A stretch of DNA of 64,000 nucleotides from contig NZ_JAFBCK010000001.1 in assembly GCF_016907695.1 (NCBI RefSeq), positions 5,754,001 through 5,818,000 on the forward strand, written 5' to 3'. The number at the start of each line of letters is the position of its first letter. Position 1 is the first letter of the stretch. A program made the translations under genes and the position numbers. A model generated the notes under the pieces. The model did no database searches. It saw only the letters and a list, made by a program, of their open reading frames with translations, and had not been told where the DNA came from. Source of the DNA: Actinokineospora baliensis. GTDB taxonomy: Bacteria > Actinomycetota > Actinomycetes > Mycobacteriales > Pseudonocardiaceae. Shown in pieces: positions 44,798 through 54,471 of the stretch.

Positions 44798-45256
44798 TTA
44801 TCGCGGGATGGTGATGAACAGCATCGACAGGAACGGGGCGCCGCGGTGTTCGGCGCGGGGGAAGACGACCTTGGCGATGCCCTGGCAGGTTGAGTTGGGG
44901 TAGAGCAGGGCGATGCGGTTGGTGTCGTTGACCGCGCTCGTGGCCGGTGCGCCGTTGTTCGTGGTGACGCACTGGCGGTCGGGGATGGCGTTGACCCGGT
45001 GGGTTCCGGTGGCGCTGGTGTACCGGAACGCGGGGTCGTCCACCTTGGCGCGCGTGTTCTCGGCGCAGCCGGTGCCGGTGCCCTCGGGCAGGCTGGTTCT
45101 GTGGGTGGTGACCCATCCCGAGCGGTCACACGACTCGCGGGTGTTGGTGATCTCGCCGGACATCGGGCCGTCCTCAGCCGCGGCCGCGGGTGCGACGATC
45201 CCGGTCGCGGTGGCTGCCAGTGCCGCGCCGACGAGGGCGCGCGATAGGCGGTTCAT
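44798..45256 (-). CDS. small secreted protein, unknown
   Basis: A 152-residue protein. ATG 45256 follows GAGGAGG. A signal peptide ends near PAAAAE; the mature part has four cysteines (ESCD, TGCAE, RQCV, STCQ), suggesting two disulfides. The N-terminus of the longer frame would hide the signal. No family recognised. Confidence 0.7.
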   Translation of the reverse strand: MNRLSRALVGAALAATATGIVAPAAAAEDGPMSGEITNTRESCDRSGWVTTHRTSLPEGTGTGCAENTRAKVDDPAFRYTSATGTHRVNAIPDRQCVTTNNGAPATSAVNDTNRIALLYPNSTCQGIAKVVFPRAEHRGAPFLSMLFITIPR

Positions 45257-45361
45257 GGGATGTTCCTCCTCTGGTTCCGCTACCTGTTCGGACACCAGAG
45301 GAGTTGCACGACACGCCGAACATCGACCAACTCCTACCCGATCGTGTAGCCGACCGGCGGC

Positions 45362-46009
45362 TCAGCCGAGGACCAGCGGGAGCCGCGCGGCGAGGTCACC
45401 CAGCGCGGCTTTCTCCTGGTCGGTAGCGGCCCGACGCCCCGTGCCGACGAGCAGCGCGTCCTTGTCCGACATCGAAGCGGGCAAGGGGACGCCCGCGATC
45501 CGCTCCAGTGCCAACCGGGCGGGCATCAAGGCTGGCGGGTCCACGGACGAAGGCAGGTGGGCGGTCAGGTCGAGGTGGTGCAGGGTCCACTCGAGCACGT
45601 ACGCGGCCAGGTAGTCGTTGACCGTCAGCACTTCACCGCGGGTGCTGACGAGATCGGTGCGGTCGGCGAACTCGGCGGCGCGGCCCGCGGCGGAGCCGAT
45701 GTCGTCGAGGTGGAACTTGAGCAGTGCGGGGTCGCCGTACGCCGCCGCGAGCCTGGGGATCAACGCGTCGAGCGGGTCGTCGCCGGTCGGTGGGTCGACC
45801 AGGCGCCAGTAGCTGGTCGCGTCCACGGTCGGTTCGGTCTCGGCCGGGGTGACCAGGGTGATCAGGACGTCCTGCGCGTCGAGGACCAGATGACACACCA
45901 GGTCACGCACCAGCCAGCCGCGACACCCGGACGGGCGGGCGAAGTCCTCATCCGAGAGGTCGGCGACTGCTTTGCGCAACGCTGTCCACGACAATGCGAA
46001 GAGAGCCAC
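45362..46009 (-). CDS. mycothiol-dependent maleylpyruvate isomerase-type DinB protein
   Basis: A 215-residue protein of the DinB/maleylpyruvate isomerase superfamily (GCRGWLVRDLVCHLVLDAQD, then VLEWTLHHLDLTAHL with the conserved histidines). Probably uses mycothiol or metal. It starts 10 bp after the response-regulator stop and ends the four-gene operon. Confidence 0.8.
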   Translation of the reverse strand: MALFALSWTALRKAVADLSDEDFARPSGCRGWLVRDLVCHLVLDAQDVLITLVTPAETEPTVDATSYWRLVDPPTGDDPLDALIPRLAAAYGDPALLKFHLDDIGSAAGRAAEFADRTDLVSTRGEVLTVNDYLAAYVLEWTLHHLDLTAHLPSSVDPPALMPARLALERIAGVPLPASMSDKDALLVGTGRRAATDQEKAALGDLAARLPLVLG

Positions 46010-46018
46010 AACCCCACG

Positions 46019-46642
46019 CTACTTCAAGATCCCCCGCCTATAGGCAGCAGCGACCGCCGACGCACGGTCCGGGACCTCCAGCTTCGCGTAGATGTGCAGC
46101 AGGTGAGTCTTAACGGTCGCCTCACTGATGTGCAGCAAGGCGGCCGCTTCACGGTTGGTCTTCCCCTCAGCGATCAGCGCCAACACCTCCCGCTCACGCG
46201 CGCTGAGTTGCGCGGCAAGAGGACGCTGGGGCCGAACCCGGCTCAACAGCAAGGCCGCGACAGAGGGCGCGAGCACGGTCTCTCCGCGCGCGGCAGCACG
46301 AACTGCACGGAACAACTCCTCGCGCGGGGCGTCTTTAAGCAGATATCCCACGGCCCCTGCCTCGATAGCAGGCAGCACGTCCGAGTCGGTGTCGTGCGTA
46401 GTGAGCACAAGGACCTTCGTCTCCGGTGCAATGAGCCTGATCAGTGCAGCGCCGCTGGGCTCGGGCATGCGCAAATCCGTTAGCACTACGTCAGGGCGGC
46501 TCGCTCTTACGACAGCGAGCGCCTCGGTGCCACCGGCAGCTTCACCGACTACGTCGAAGTCCGGCTGAGTACCGAGCATGCCGCGTAGGCCATCGCGGAC
46601 GACAGGGTGGTCGTCGACGACCACCAGCCGCAGGGGCGTCAC
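46019..46642 (-). CDS. NarL/LuxR-family response regulator
   Basis: A 207-residue regulator. The receiver begins RLVVVDDHPVVRDGLRGML with phosphorylation Asp in VVLTDLRMPEP; a LuxR HTH (LSAREREVLALIAEGKTNREAA) closes the protein. GTG start overlaps the kinase stop by 4 bp, so kinase and regulator are coupled. Confidence 0.92.
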   Translation of the reverse strand: MTPLRLVVVDDHPVVRDGLRGMLGTQPDFDVVGEAAGGTEALAVVRASRPDVVLTDLRMPEPSGAALIRLIAPETKVLVLTTHDTDSDVLPAIEAGAVGYLLKDAPREELFRAVRAAARGETVLAPSVAALLLSRVRPQRPLAAQLSAREREVLALIAEGKTNREAAALLHISEATVKTHLLHIYAKLEVPDRASAVAAAYRRGILK

Positions 46643-47832
46643 TGCTCCGCCTCGATCACCGGCACAGTGACGCTGACAGCGGTACCCCCGCCGGGGGCGG
46701 ACTCTATGTCCACCGACCCCGACAACGCCCGCACGCGCTGTCGCAGCGCAGTGAGACCGAACCCGCCAGAGGCAGCGACGTCAAACCCGATCCCGTCATC
46801 GCGCACGTCCAGGATGATCACGTCCTCCATGTAGGACAGTGTGACGTCTACACGGGTAGCCGCGGCATGCCTACCCACATTCGACAACGCCTCTTGCGCC
46901 GCTCTCAGCACAGTCACCTCCACCTCCGAGTGCACCGGCAGCGGTGTGCCGGTGACGGTGAAAGCCGCGGCGATGTCGTACTGCTCCTGCCACGCCCCCA
47001 CGGTGTCACGGATCGCGTCGCCCAGTCGGGCGTCCTGCAGCGGACCGGGCCGGAGCGCCTCGATCGACCGCCGGACCTCGGTGAGGCTGCTCCGCGCCAG
47101 ATCCCGGGCCACCACGAGCCTCCCGCGCACGGGCAGCGGAACCCGGTCGTCAACGGCCTCCAGCTGCGTGACGATGCCCGTGAGCCCCTGCGCGACCGTG
47201 TCGTGGATCTCGCGCGCCAACCGGGCCCGCTCTTCGGCGATCCCGGTCTCCCTCGCCTGCCGGACCAGCAGCGCGTGCAGCCGGGCGTTCTCCTCGGCCA
47301 TCGCGACGAGTTCGCGGTTGGTCTCGCGGCGCCGGACCGCCTCCCGCTCCATCGCCCGGATCATGCCCCCGGTCAGCGCGACCAGCGGGGTCACCATCGC
47401 CAGGCTCAGCAGGGTCGCCCGCGTGTCGCCGCCCTGCGCCAGCAGCCACGGGACGTTCGCGGCGACCACCCCGAGGTAGGCGGGCCAGCCGGGCAGCGCG
47501 ACGAACGCGAGCAGGTAGCACCCGGGCACGAACAGCTGGAACGCGTCGCTGCGCAGCACCAGGACCGCGGTCAGCGCGAGCAGCCCAGCGAAGTACACCG
47601 CCATCGCCCACCGCCGCTCCCCCAACCGGTCGTGGGCGGCGATGAACAACGCGTGCCAGCCGCCGAGCACCGCGGCGATACCCAGAGTGACCAGCCGGTG
47701 CTGCCAGCCCACGTGGTCGAACACGGCCGAGGCGCCGCACGCGAGCACGAGCAGGCCGTAGGGGGCCAGTACCCACACCAGGTCCCACCGCTGCTCCCTG
47801 CGCAGCCCGAGCTGGTCATCCACCGAGGTCAC
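46639..47832 (-). CDS. DesK-type sensor histidine kinase
   Basis: A 397-residue kinase with about five to six N-terminal membrane segments, HisKA_3 box LAREIHDTVAQGLTG and a HATPase ending (DDGIGFDVAASGGFGLTALRQR). It likely senses membrane or cell-envelope state and phosphorylates the adjacent regulator. GTG start overlaps the DUF418 stop. Confidence 0.9.
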   Translation of the reverse strand: MTSVDDQLGLRREQRWDLVWVLAPYGLLVLACGASAVFDHVGWQHRLVTLGIAAVLGGWHALFIAAHDRLGERRWAMAVYFAGLLALTAVLVLRSDAFQLFVPGCYLLAFVALPGWPAYLGVVAANVPWLLAQGGDTRATLLSLAMVTPLVALTGGMIRAMEREAVRRRETNRELVAMAEENARLHALLVRQARETGIAEERARLAREIHDTVAQGLTGIVTQLEAVDDRVPLPVRGRLVVARDLARSSLTEVRRSIEALRPGPLQDARLGDAIRDTVGAWQEQYDIAAAFTVTGTPLPVHSEVEVTVLRAAQEALSNVGRHAAATRVDVTLSYMEDVIILDVRDDGIGFDVAASGGFGLTALRQRVRALSGSVDIESAPGGGTAVSVTVPVIEAEQ

Positions 47833-49010
47833 CCGCCCATTGTCCGGCTCGGGTAGGTCAGCCGTCGCAGCAGCACCTCGGCGGGTCCGCGCTTGCGCGC
47901 GCGGCGCAGCAGGTCGGCCAGCAGCACCGACACCAGCCAGGTGCCCAGGGCCACCACAGCGACCTCAGCGCTACCCAGCGTCGCGCCGAGCCCCAGGGTG
48001 TAGGGCACCAGCAGCGCCACGAAGACGATCGACTGGAACAGGTAGCAGCTCAGCGACCGCTCCCCGCAGGCGGCGAGGGCTCGGACCACCGAACCCCGCC
48101 GATCACCGATCCGGCTCGCGGCGAGCCCGATCAGCGCCGCGTAGCCGAGCCCACCGGCGATGCCGCTGACCGCGTGCAGCGCGGAGATCGCCCACAGCGT
48201 GCCCAGCCCGGTCGGCTCCCAGAAGTGGCCGACCGCGAGGGCGACCGGGAGACCACCCGCGAGCGCGGTGGCCAACCCGATCACCGCGGTGCGCACGAGC
48301 AGCGTGCGGTGCCGGGCGGGGTCGGCGAGCACCCCGCGCCGCGCGGCCCACGTGCCGACCAGCGCGGCGGCACCGACACCCACCATGCCGACGGGCACCA
48401 TGAGCCACTCGATGGGGCGCATGACCAGTGCCTCCACGGGGTTCTCGATCTCGAAGGAGAAGAAGAACTCCCGGTCCCCGGTGACGGGCAACATGTTCGC
48501 CGCGCCCTGCACCACGGCCACCACCAGCAGCCACGCACCCGCGGCGACCAGCAACGTGCGGTCCTTCACCCTGGTCAGGCCGACCAGCACGAACCCGAGC
48601 ACCCCGTAGAGGCCGAGCACGTCACCGGGGAACAGCAGCAGGGCGTGCACGAACCCGAACATGATCAGCCACCGGCTCCGGCGCCGCAGCAGCCGCTTGG
48701 CCTCGCGCTCGGGCACACCGGCGTCGCGGTGCCGCTGGAACACCTGCACGACCCCATAGGCGAACAGGGCGGCGAACATCGGGTAAGCGCGCGCGTCGAC
48801 CAGAGCCACGTCGATGACGCTGACGATCCGGTCGAGCATCCCGGTTTCCACGATGTGCTGGCGGATGCCGTAGGGCCGGTCGTGCAGGTAGTACACGGAG
48901 TTGGCCAACGCGATCAGGGCGAGCATCAGACCGCGGGCGAGGTCCGGGGCGAGCGAACGGTCCCGACCGGACACCGGCCGCACCCGCGCGGTGGCTTCGT
49001 TGAGCGACAT
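47829..49010 (-). CDS. DUF418 family membrane protein
   Basis: A 393-residue protein with about ten membrane segments. The N-terminus (APDLARGLMLALIALANSVYYL) and C-terminal block (GERSLSCYLFQSIVFVALL) are DUF418-type. Coupled by 4 bp to the kinase, so it may act in the same sensing circuit or be its target. Confidence 0.85.
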   Translation of the reverse strand: MSLNEATARVRPVSGRDRSLAPDLARGLMLALIALANSVYYLHDRPYGIRQHIVETGMLDRIVSVIDVALVDARAYPMFAALFAYGVVQVFQRHRDAGVPEREAKRLLRRRSRWLIMFGFVHALLLFPGDVLGLYGVLGFVLVGLTRVKDRTLLVAAGAWLLVVAVVQGAANMLPVTGDREFFFSFEIENPVEALVMRPIEWLMVPVGMVGVGAAALVGTWAARRGVLADPARHRTLLVRTAVIGLATALAGGLPVALAVGHFWEPTGLGTLWAISALHAVSGIAGGLGYAALIGLAASRIGDRRGSVVRALAACGERSLSCYLFQSIVFVALLVPYTLGLGATLGSAEVAVVALGTWLVSVLLADLLRRARKRGPAEVLLRRLTYPSRTMGG

Positions 49011-49142
49011 GGTGCCAGCGTGCTGCCCGAACGCGGGGTCGCGGATCGGCGGTTCGACCGAAAGCCGGGGTCCACCGCTCGGTGCACGGCATCAACCACC
49101 TGGCTGATGCGCGGTTCCGTGAGCATGTTCATCTGGCCGGGC

Positions 49143-49173
49143 TGTGGTGGCGCTCGGGATGAGCGCCACCACA
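49143..49173. terminator. 13-bp perfect terminator hairpin
   Basis: TGTGGTGGCGCTC (49143-49155) pairs with 49161-49173 around a 5-base loop, 7 bp beyond the stop of the fibronectin-domain gene (49180). Confidence 0.75.
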
Positions 49174-49179
49174 CCGGTT

Positions 49180-50517
49180 CTAGTCCGCGTAGGTGGTGAG
49201 GTCGAACTCCGCGGTGCTGGTGCCCGACACCCACTGGTTGAGCGTGCTGGTGACCTGGCCGCAGTTGCGGAACGGCGGGATGGTGAGGCTGCCGTTGAGC
49301 CGGTTGGGCGTTCCGTTGAACTTGAAGTCCGGCCCGGAGGTCAGCGGCAGGGACACCACCGTCGAGCAGTTCGGCGTGAGGTAGGTGCGGTTGCCGATGG
49401 TGATCCGCGGGACGGTGACCTTCTGGCGGGTCGTCACCGTGAAGACGCCCGCCTGGTAGGTGCCGGTGGCGGGTGCGACCGGGGTGAACTCGACGCGCGC
49501 GCTGCCGTACGTGCCGAGGCGGGCCTGGGTGGGCGCGAAAGTCAGGTTCGAGGTGTGCGTGGAAGGTGCCAACTCGAGCTTGGTCGTCTGCTCACCCAAG
49601 ATGTCGACGTGCGTGCCTCTAATGCCGATCGCGCCGCTGACGTCGAAGTAGTGGTAGGCGAAGAAGTCCTTGGTGCGGATCGGGAAGACCTCACTGCGCC
49701 GCTCACCACCCATGTCGATGGCCTTCACGCGCACGTAGTAGGTCGTGTTGGGCTTGAGGCCGGTGATGGTGCCCGTGGTGTTCGACGGGCCGATGACCCG
49801 GACGGTGGCGACCTCGTCGACCAGGATGTCATACCCCAGGGGCGGGCCCATCAGACCGCGGGTGGGATCCCACGACACGGTGATGCTGTCGGTGGTGACG
49901 TTGGTGAACTTCAAGTTGCGCGGCGCCGGGTGGTATTCGGCGATGATGCTGTCGGTGCGGATGGTCATCCAGCGGCGCGGCTCGGCCAGCGTGCACTGGG
50001 TGTTGAGACCTCCCCGGACGACCTGGGAGGTGTCGGCGCGGCGCGCCGAGAGGTTGAGCGACAGGCCGGTGACGTCGACGTAGTTGGTGCCGACGAGGTA
50101 GCTGGAGTACACCGGGGCGGTGTACCCGACGACGGGGAGGGTCAGGTCCTGGCCAGGGACCAGCGGGGCCTTGGTCATGTGCAGCGTGTTGACCCCCTGG
50201 ACGCTGTAGGTGCCGGTGACCGCGACCTTCAGGCTCACCTGCCCCTCGATCGTGGTGGCACCACGCGCGATCAACGCGTCAACCGCCGCGGCGGGCAGGG
50301 TCGCGGCACCGGTGATCCGCCGCATCTCCGCCCCGGGGCTGATCAGCGCCGGGTTCTCCACATCGGCGCTCGCGGCCACCCGCACCGACCCCACCACAGG
50401 ATCGGCGCACTGCCCGGTCACCTCCACCGACATCACCTGGGCGACCGCCGGGACCGCGGTCACCACCGCCACACCAACCGCCACCACCACAGCGGCGGCC
50501 ATTCTCCTTGTGCGCAC
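49180..50517 (-). CDS. secreted protein with fibronectin type III domain
   Basis: A 445-residue exported protein. Signal peptide to about AVAQ; a beta-rich N-terminal region (to about 195); a fibronectin type III module near 200-290 (PRNLKFTNVTTDSITVSWDP, then TGLKPNTTYYVRVKA); and a C-terminal beta domain with a Cys pair. Start is GTG 50517 or ATG 50502. It likely acts at the cell surface. No catalytic motif seen. Confidence 0.8.
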   Translation of the reverse strand: MRTRRMAAAVVVAVGVAVVTAVPAVAQVMSVEVTGQCADPVVGSVRVAASADVENPALISPGAEMRRITGAATLPAAAVDALIARGATTIEGQVSLKVAVTGTYSVQGVNTLHMTKAPLVPGQDLTLPVVGYTAPVYSSYLVGTNYVDVTGLSLNLSARRADTSQVVRGGLNTQCTLAEPRRWMTIRTDSIIAEYHPAPRNLKFTNVTTDSITVSWDPTRGLMGPPLGYDILVDEVATVRVIGPSNTTGTITGLKPNTTYYVRVKAIDMGGERRSEVFPIRTKDFFAYHYFDVSGAIGIRGTHVDILGEQTTKLELAPSTHTSNLTFAPTQARLGTYGSARVEFTPVAPATGTYQAGVFTVTTRQKVTVPRITIGNRTYLTPNCSTVVSLPLTSGPDFKFNGTPNRLNGSLTIPPFRNCGQVTSTLNQWVSGTSTAEFDLTTYAD

Positions 50518-50925
50518 GGGCCATCCATTCGCTAGGGAAGCAGGGTGATCCCAATGCTAGGGTCGCTTTCTTTACCTGCCAAAGGGATTGCGCCGAATGC
50601 AGGCCAATGCTTCTTTCCTCGAACAGTTGACCCAACGCACAATTCGATCGCCGTGAGCCGCTGGGCAGTTCTCGCTGGCGTGCCGCTGGGTGCGCTCATC
50701 CGGGGGGTGCGGTGCTGGGTGGCCGTCGGGCTGGGTGGGGCGGACCGAGTACGGCGACCAGTTGGCCGCGCTGACCTGACGCGGCCCCTGCTGAGGCAGT
50801 CGGGGCCGGGGCGGGCGGCGTCAGCGGGGTCCGGTCGGGACGGCGGAAAGGTGCTGGTCGGAAACGGGCCGCGCGCGGGGGTCGATCTCCACCTGGCAGG
50901 TGTGGACCGGCGGTGGGGAGTGCGG

Positions 50926-52185
50926 ATGAAGATCGGCTGGGTCAAGTGGGTCAAGGTGTTCGACGCCGATGAGGACAAGGCGGAGATCGCGCGGCTGCGG
51001 GAGTTGCTCAACACCGAGGACGAGGTGTGGGACGCCATCCAGGGTGCGCTGGTGCCCGACACGAAGTTGACGACCAGTGAGCTGAGCCTGCCCGAGCTGC
51101 GGGAGGTGCACGAACTGCTCAAGGACCGGGTCAAGTCGCCGTTCCTGGAGGCGACGGAGGTGGCGGCGCTCGCCGAGGAGATCAAGCTCCGGTCGGATCC
51201 GCGGTGGATCGAGGAGCAGGTGCGCAAGGCCGCCGAGCGCAAGGAGGCCCAGCGGTTGACCGAGGCGCGGGTGCTGCGCGAGGGGCTGACCGCGCTCGGC
51301 GGCACCGGCACCAAGTGGAGCGACCGCGCCGACGAGATCGCCGCGTGGTGGAAGGCGGTGAAGGAGGCCGAGGCGAAGGAGACCTGGGCCGGGGCGTTCG
51401 CGGCCAACCGGATCTCCGCCAGGCAGGTCAACACCGCGGGCCGGGGCGGCAGCTTCTCGGTGGTCAACCTGCACGAGCGCAAGAACACCGACAAGCGGCG
51501 CGAGATCGTGCTCGACCGCACCGTCGAGGGCGTGCTGGAGCGGCTCAAGCCCGGCAACTTCCGCGACCCGATCACCAGCGCGAACTCCAAGGTGCGGCTG
51601 GGTTTGCACGACCTGAGCGCCTCGCTGCTTGACTCCGGCGAAGGCAAGCCGACGCTGGACAAGCAGCTGAAGTTCTACAAGGACGCCACCCTGGTGCTGA
51701 TGCCGGTGCCGACCGAGCGGGACTCGAAGATCTTCCACGCGATCTGCTCGCTGACCGAACCGGACGCCGACGCCCTGCGCGCCATGCGCAACCGCTTCAC
51801 CAGGATCCGCCTGGCCCAGGGCAGCGACATGCACACCATCTTCGTCGACGACTCCACCGGCGCGCCCGCCCAACCCCAGTTCCGCTACGGCGTCACCGGC
51901 CGCGTCCACCTCCGCAACGGCGACGTGGTCGGCGCCGACGCCGACTACCTGGCCGCCCGCCGCACCAACGCCCTCGAGCACAGCGCCATCCTCGGCGACG
52001 GCGCCACCCAACCGGTCAACGAGATCGTCATGGTCTACCGAGAGCACGCCTCCGAGGTCTTCCCCCTGTTCGTGAAGTGGGACGAGGACAACAAGCGCTT
52101 CAACGTCCTCAAGCGAACCAACCTCAAGGAAACCACCGGCGACCACATCGACAACAAGGGTGCCTGGCACGACGCCGAGAAGTAG
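50926..52185 (+). CDS. unknown 419-residue soluble protein
   Basis: Charged N-terminal helices (about 10-130, likely coiled coil) are followed by a strand-rich half ending HDAEK. No domain recognised; there is a middle segment KFYKDATLVLMPVPTERDSK. ATG 50926 with GGGGAG upstream is preferred; the frame is open about 380 bp further upstream but that part has no coding character. It stands alone. Confidence 0.65.
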   Translation: MKIGWVKWVKVFDADEDKAEIARLRELLNTEDEVWDAIQGALVPDTKLTTSELSLPELREVHELLKDRVKSPFLEATEVAALAEEIKLRSDPRWIEEQVRKAAERKEAQRLTEARVLREGLTALGGTGTKWSDRADEIAAWWKAVKEAEAKETWAGAFAANRISARQVNTAGRGGSFSVVNLHERKNTDKRREIVLDRTVEGVLERLKPGNFRDPITSANSKVRLGLHDLSASLLDSGEGKPTLDKQLKFYKDATLVLMPVPTERDSKIFHAICSLTEPDADALRAMRNRFTRIRLAQGSDMHTIFVDDSTGAPAQPQFRYGVTGRVHLRNGDVVGADADYLAARRTNALEHSAILGDGATQPVNEIVMVYREHASEVFPLFVKWDEDNKRFNVLKRTNLKETTGDHIDNKGAWHDAEK

Positions 52186-52262
52186 CGCGCCCCGGGTGTG
52201 ATCGTCCGGCTCCGGTGGTACGTGAAGGGTGATCGCGTACGGACAACGGGTTGGGAGTGGCC

Positions 52263-52415
52263 ATGCCTAGGGTTCAACAGCACCGCCGTCGACTGCCGGG
52301 CAGCTGGTTCCGCACGACATCGGTGCAGAGCCACTACCGCAGGTCACCGGCCCTGATCCCGACCATCGTGGCGGTGGCGTTGGCGCTGATCCTGCTGGCG
52401 GTGTTGGTGTTCTGA
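52263..52415 (+). CDS. 50-residue single-pass membrane protein
   Basis: A small gene after the 419-residue protein. ATG 52263 follows GGGAGTGG. A basic head (QQHRRRLPGSWFR) leads to one C-terminal hydrophobic helix (IVAVALALILLAVLVF). A strong hairpin ends it. No family recognised. Confidence 0.55.
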   Translation: MPRVQQHRRRLPGSWFRTTSVQSHYRRSPALIPTIVAVALALILLAVLVF

Positions 52416-52426
52416 GGTGTGCTTGG

Positions 52427-52454
52427 AGGGGGCCGTCCGGGTGGGCGGCCCCCT
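52427..52454 (+). terminator. terminator hairpin of the small membrane protein gene
   Basis: AGGGGGCCG (52427-52435) pairs with CGGCCCCCT (52446-52454) and is followed by TT. Confidence 0.75.
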
Positions 52455-52528
52455 TTGGCGTGTTCGGGGCGGCTTCCGGGGTCGGCTCGCCTTCGGCATT
52501 GCGCTGGATCCGTGGGTGGTGCGGTGTG

Positions 52529-52672
52529 CTCGATGGGGCGAACTTGTTTTGCGCGGGGCCCCTGCGCCAGCCGTGGCAGGACCGCAAAGCTGGGGCCGAA
52601 AAGCATGGCCCTGTCCGCGCAGGAACGCTACGACTGCCGCCACCCCACGCAAAACAAGTCCGCCCCATCGAG
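52529..52672. repeat. inverted-repeat element, copy 1
   Basis: A 144-bp element. 25-bp terminal inverted repeats (52529-52553 and 52648-52672, 24 of 25 matching; CTCGATGGGGCGAACTTG at the left end). The inner 94 bp are nearly identical to copy 2, at 57335-57476. Similarity extends about 45 bp to the left (CGGCATTGCGCTGGATC). No transposase frame inside. MITE-like or a structured RNA. Confidence 0.8.
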
Positions 52673-53149
52673 CATTGGGTGGGCGGCTTCCTAGGAGCGG
52701 TGGTCGGCTTGGGTGGTCGGAGTCGGGTGGTTGAGGTGGCACTGGCTGTTCCGAGTGTCCAGTGGCCGGGCTGGCGGGGCTGACTCGGCGGGCCGGGTTG
52801 GCATCGGCGGCTTCCTGGAGCGTGGCTAATTCCTGTTCACACCCGAGTCCCTGTTCTGGTAATCGCCTGATTTCCGGGGTGAATCGGCTTCGGATCGTGT
52901 GTCCTGGCCGCCCCACCTGCACTGGCTGGTAGTCGGATCCGAGGGTCCAGTCGAGGTTTCAAGGAATGGGGTCAAGTCTGTGAAAAGTGGCCCCACGACT
53001 GTCCCTTGTCTGTCAGGTGTGTGAGGTAGGAGAGTCTTTGCTCAGCGACCGGAAGTCCCACCGGTCGCCAGGGATTGGTGTTCGGAGAGTGTGGGTTGTC
53101 CATTCTCCAATCCTGCGTGCGCCGACCCTGGTCAGGAAAGGCTTGGATC

Positions 53150-54361
53150 ATGTCGTTCAGCGTGAAGAAATCGCTCATCGCCGCTGCGGCGGCTTCGGCG
53201 TTGGTTCCGTTGGGGTTCGCGGTGAGCGGGTCGGCGACGGCGGCGCAAGAGCAGCAGCCTAGGTACCAGCCGGAGATGGTTTCGGTGTTGGCGAAGACGT
53301 TGGGGGTGGATGAGAAGGGGGCGGTCGCTCGGTTGGACAAGGAGGCCGACCAGCAGCAGCGGCTCGACGGGTTGACCCGGAGTGGTGTGCGGGTTGACGG
53401 CGCTTTTGTGGACGGGAACGGGAACCTGACCGTCAACACCGCGGACGCGGGGGTGGCGGCGAAGGTCAGGCAGGCCGGGTTGACCGTGCGCACGCCCGCT
53501 CGGGGCGAGGCCGCGCTGAACAAGGTCCAGGCGCAGCTCGACCAGATCGCGTCGCGGCAGGTGCCCAGCGGTGTCGCGGCGTGGAGCGTCGACCTGGCGG
53601 GTGACGTGGTGAAGGTGGAGGTGACCAACGCGGCGAGCCCGCAGGCCAAGGCGTTCCTGGCCGAGGCGGCCCGGTTCGGGTCGGCGGTGCGGGTGGAGAA
53701 CACCGCGACGACCCTGCAGGCGCAGGCGACGGTGTACCCGGGCAGCAAGATGAACATCAACGGCGGCAGCGGCTACTGCTCGGTGGGCTTCGGCGCGCGC
53801 AACTCCTCCGGGGTGCAGTACCTGGTCACCGCGGGCCACTGCGTCGCGGGTCTGCCGTCTCTGCACTTCAACGGCGCCGCGTTCGCGAAGGGCACCAACA
53901 CCCGCTACGCGCTCGGCAGCAACAGCGTGGACATGGGTGTCGCCAAGATCAACTCGGGCAACTCCATCGCGACGCAGGTCGGCACCTGGGGCGCCCAGGG
54001 CACCATCGCGGTGCGCGGCGGCACCAAGGCGGCCGTCGGCGCCTCGATCTGCAAGTCCGGCGCCACCACCGGCTGGACCTGCGGCACCATCAAGGCCTAC
54101 AACGTCACGGTCACCTACACCGACCCCAACGGCGGCCCGAACACCGTGGTCCGCGGCCTGGGCAGCTCCACGGTCTGCACCATGGGCGGTGACAGCGGCG
54201 GCGCCTACATCTCCGGCAACCAGGCCCAGGGCATGACCTCCGGCGGCCCCACCGGCCAGCAGTGCACCTTCAACGGCGGCAACCAGAGCGGCAAGTCCTC
54301 GTACTTCCAGCCGCTGAGCGACGCCCTGTCCTACTACGGCCTCACCCTCAACGTCGGCTGA
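53150..54361 (+). CDS. streptogrisin-like secreted serine protease (S1E)
   Basis: A 403-residue preproenzyme. A signal peptide to about ATAA and a roughly 160-residue propeptide of the alpha-lytic type precede the protease domain, which begins near residue 195. Catalytic residues His230 (VTAGHC), Asp261 (NSVDMGVA), Ser349 (GGDSGGAY). ATG 53150 after AGGAAAGG gives the signal peptide. Followed by a hairpin and then the HTH paralogue B. Confidence 0.92.
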   Translation: MSFSVKKSLIAAAAASALVPLGFAVSGSATAAQEQQPRYQPEMVSVLAKTLGVDEKGAVARLDKEADQQQRLDGLTRSGVRVDGAFVDGNGNLTVNTADAGVAAKVRQAGLTVRTPARGEAALNKVQAQLDQIASRQVPSGVAAWSVDLAGDVVKVEVTNAASPQAKAFLAEAARFGSAVRVENTATTLQAQATVYPGSKMNINGGSGYCSVGFGARNSSGVQYLVTAGHCVAGLPSLHFNGAAFAKGTNTRYALGSNSVDMGVAKINSGNSIATQVGTWGAQGTIAVRGGTKAAVGASICKSGATTGWTCGTIKAYNVTVTYTDPNGGPNTVVRGLGSSTVCTMGGDSGGAYISGNQAQGMTSGGPTGQQCTFNGGNQSGKSSYFQPLSDALSYYGLTLNVG

Positions 54362-54377
54362 TCCCGACTGGTCACGC

Positions 54378-54415
54378 ACCGTCGCTGTCACCCACACAGG
54401 GGTGGCAGCGACGGT
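54378..54415 (+). terminator. terminator hairpin of the streptogrisin-like gene
   Basis: A 16-bp stem with one G-T pair: ACCGTCGCTGTCACCC (54378-54393) with 54400-54415. Confidence 0.75.
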
Positions 54416-54471
54416 GTCGTTCGGGTGATACTGCCCGCTCGCCATCCGACACATCCCGCACGAGGAGGGCC

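Larger units (their letters stand above)
52416..53149. other. gene-free stretch holding repeat copy 1
   Basis: No frame here has convincing coding character. It contains a terminator, one inverted-repeat element (52529-52672), and a 3' segment (GTTCCGAGTGTCCAGTGGC near 52750) that recurs after repeat copy 2. The remaining ~300 bp should contain the promoter of the streptogrisin-like protease. Confidence 0.6.

Noticed and set aside
52529..52672. CRISPR array or rRNA/tRNA fragment in the repeat region
   Set aside because: Only two dispersed copies with inverted ends, no regular spacers and no tRNA-like cloverleaf.
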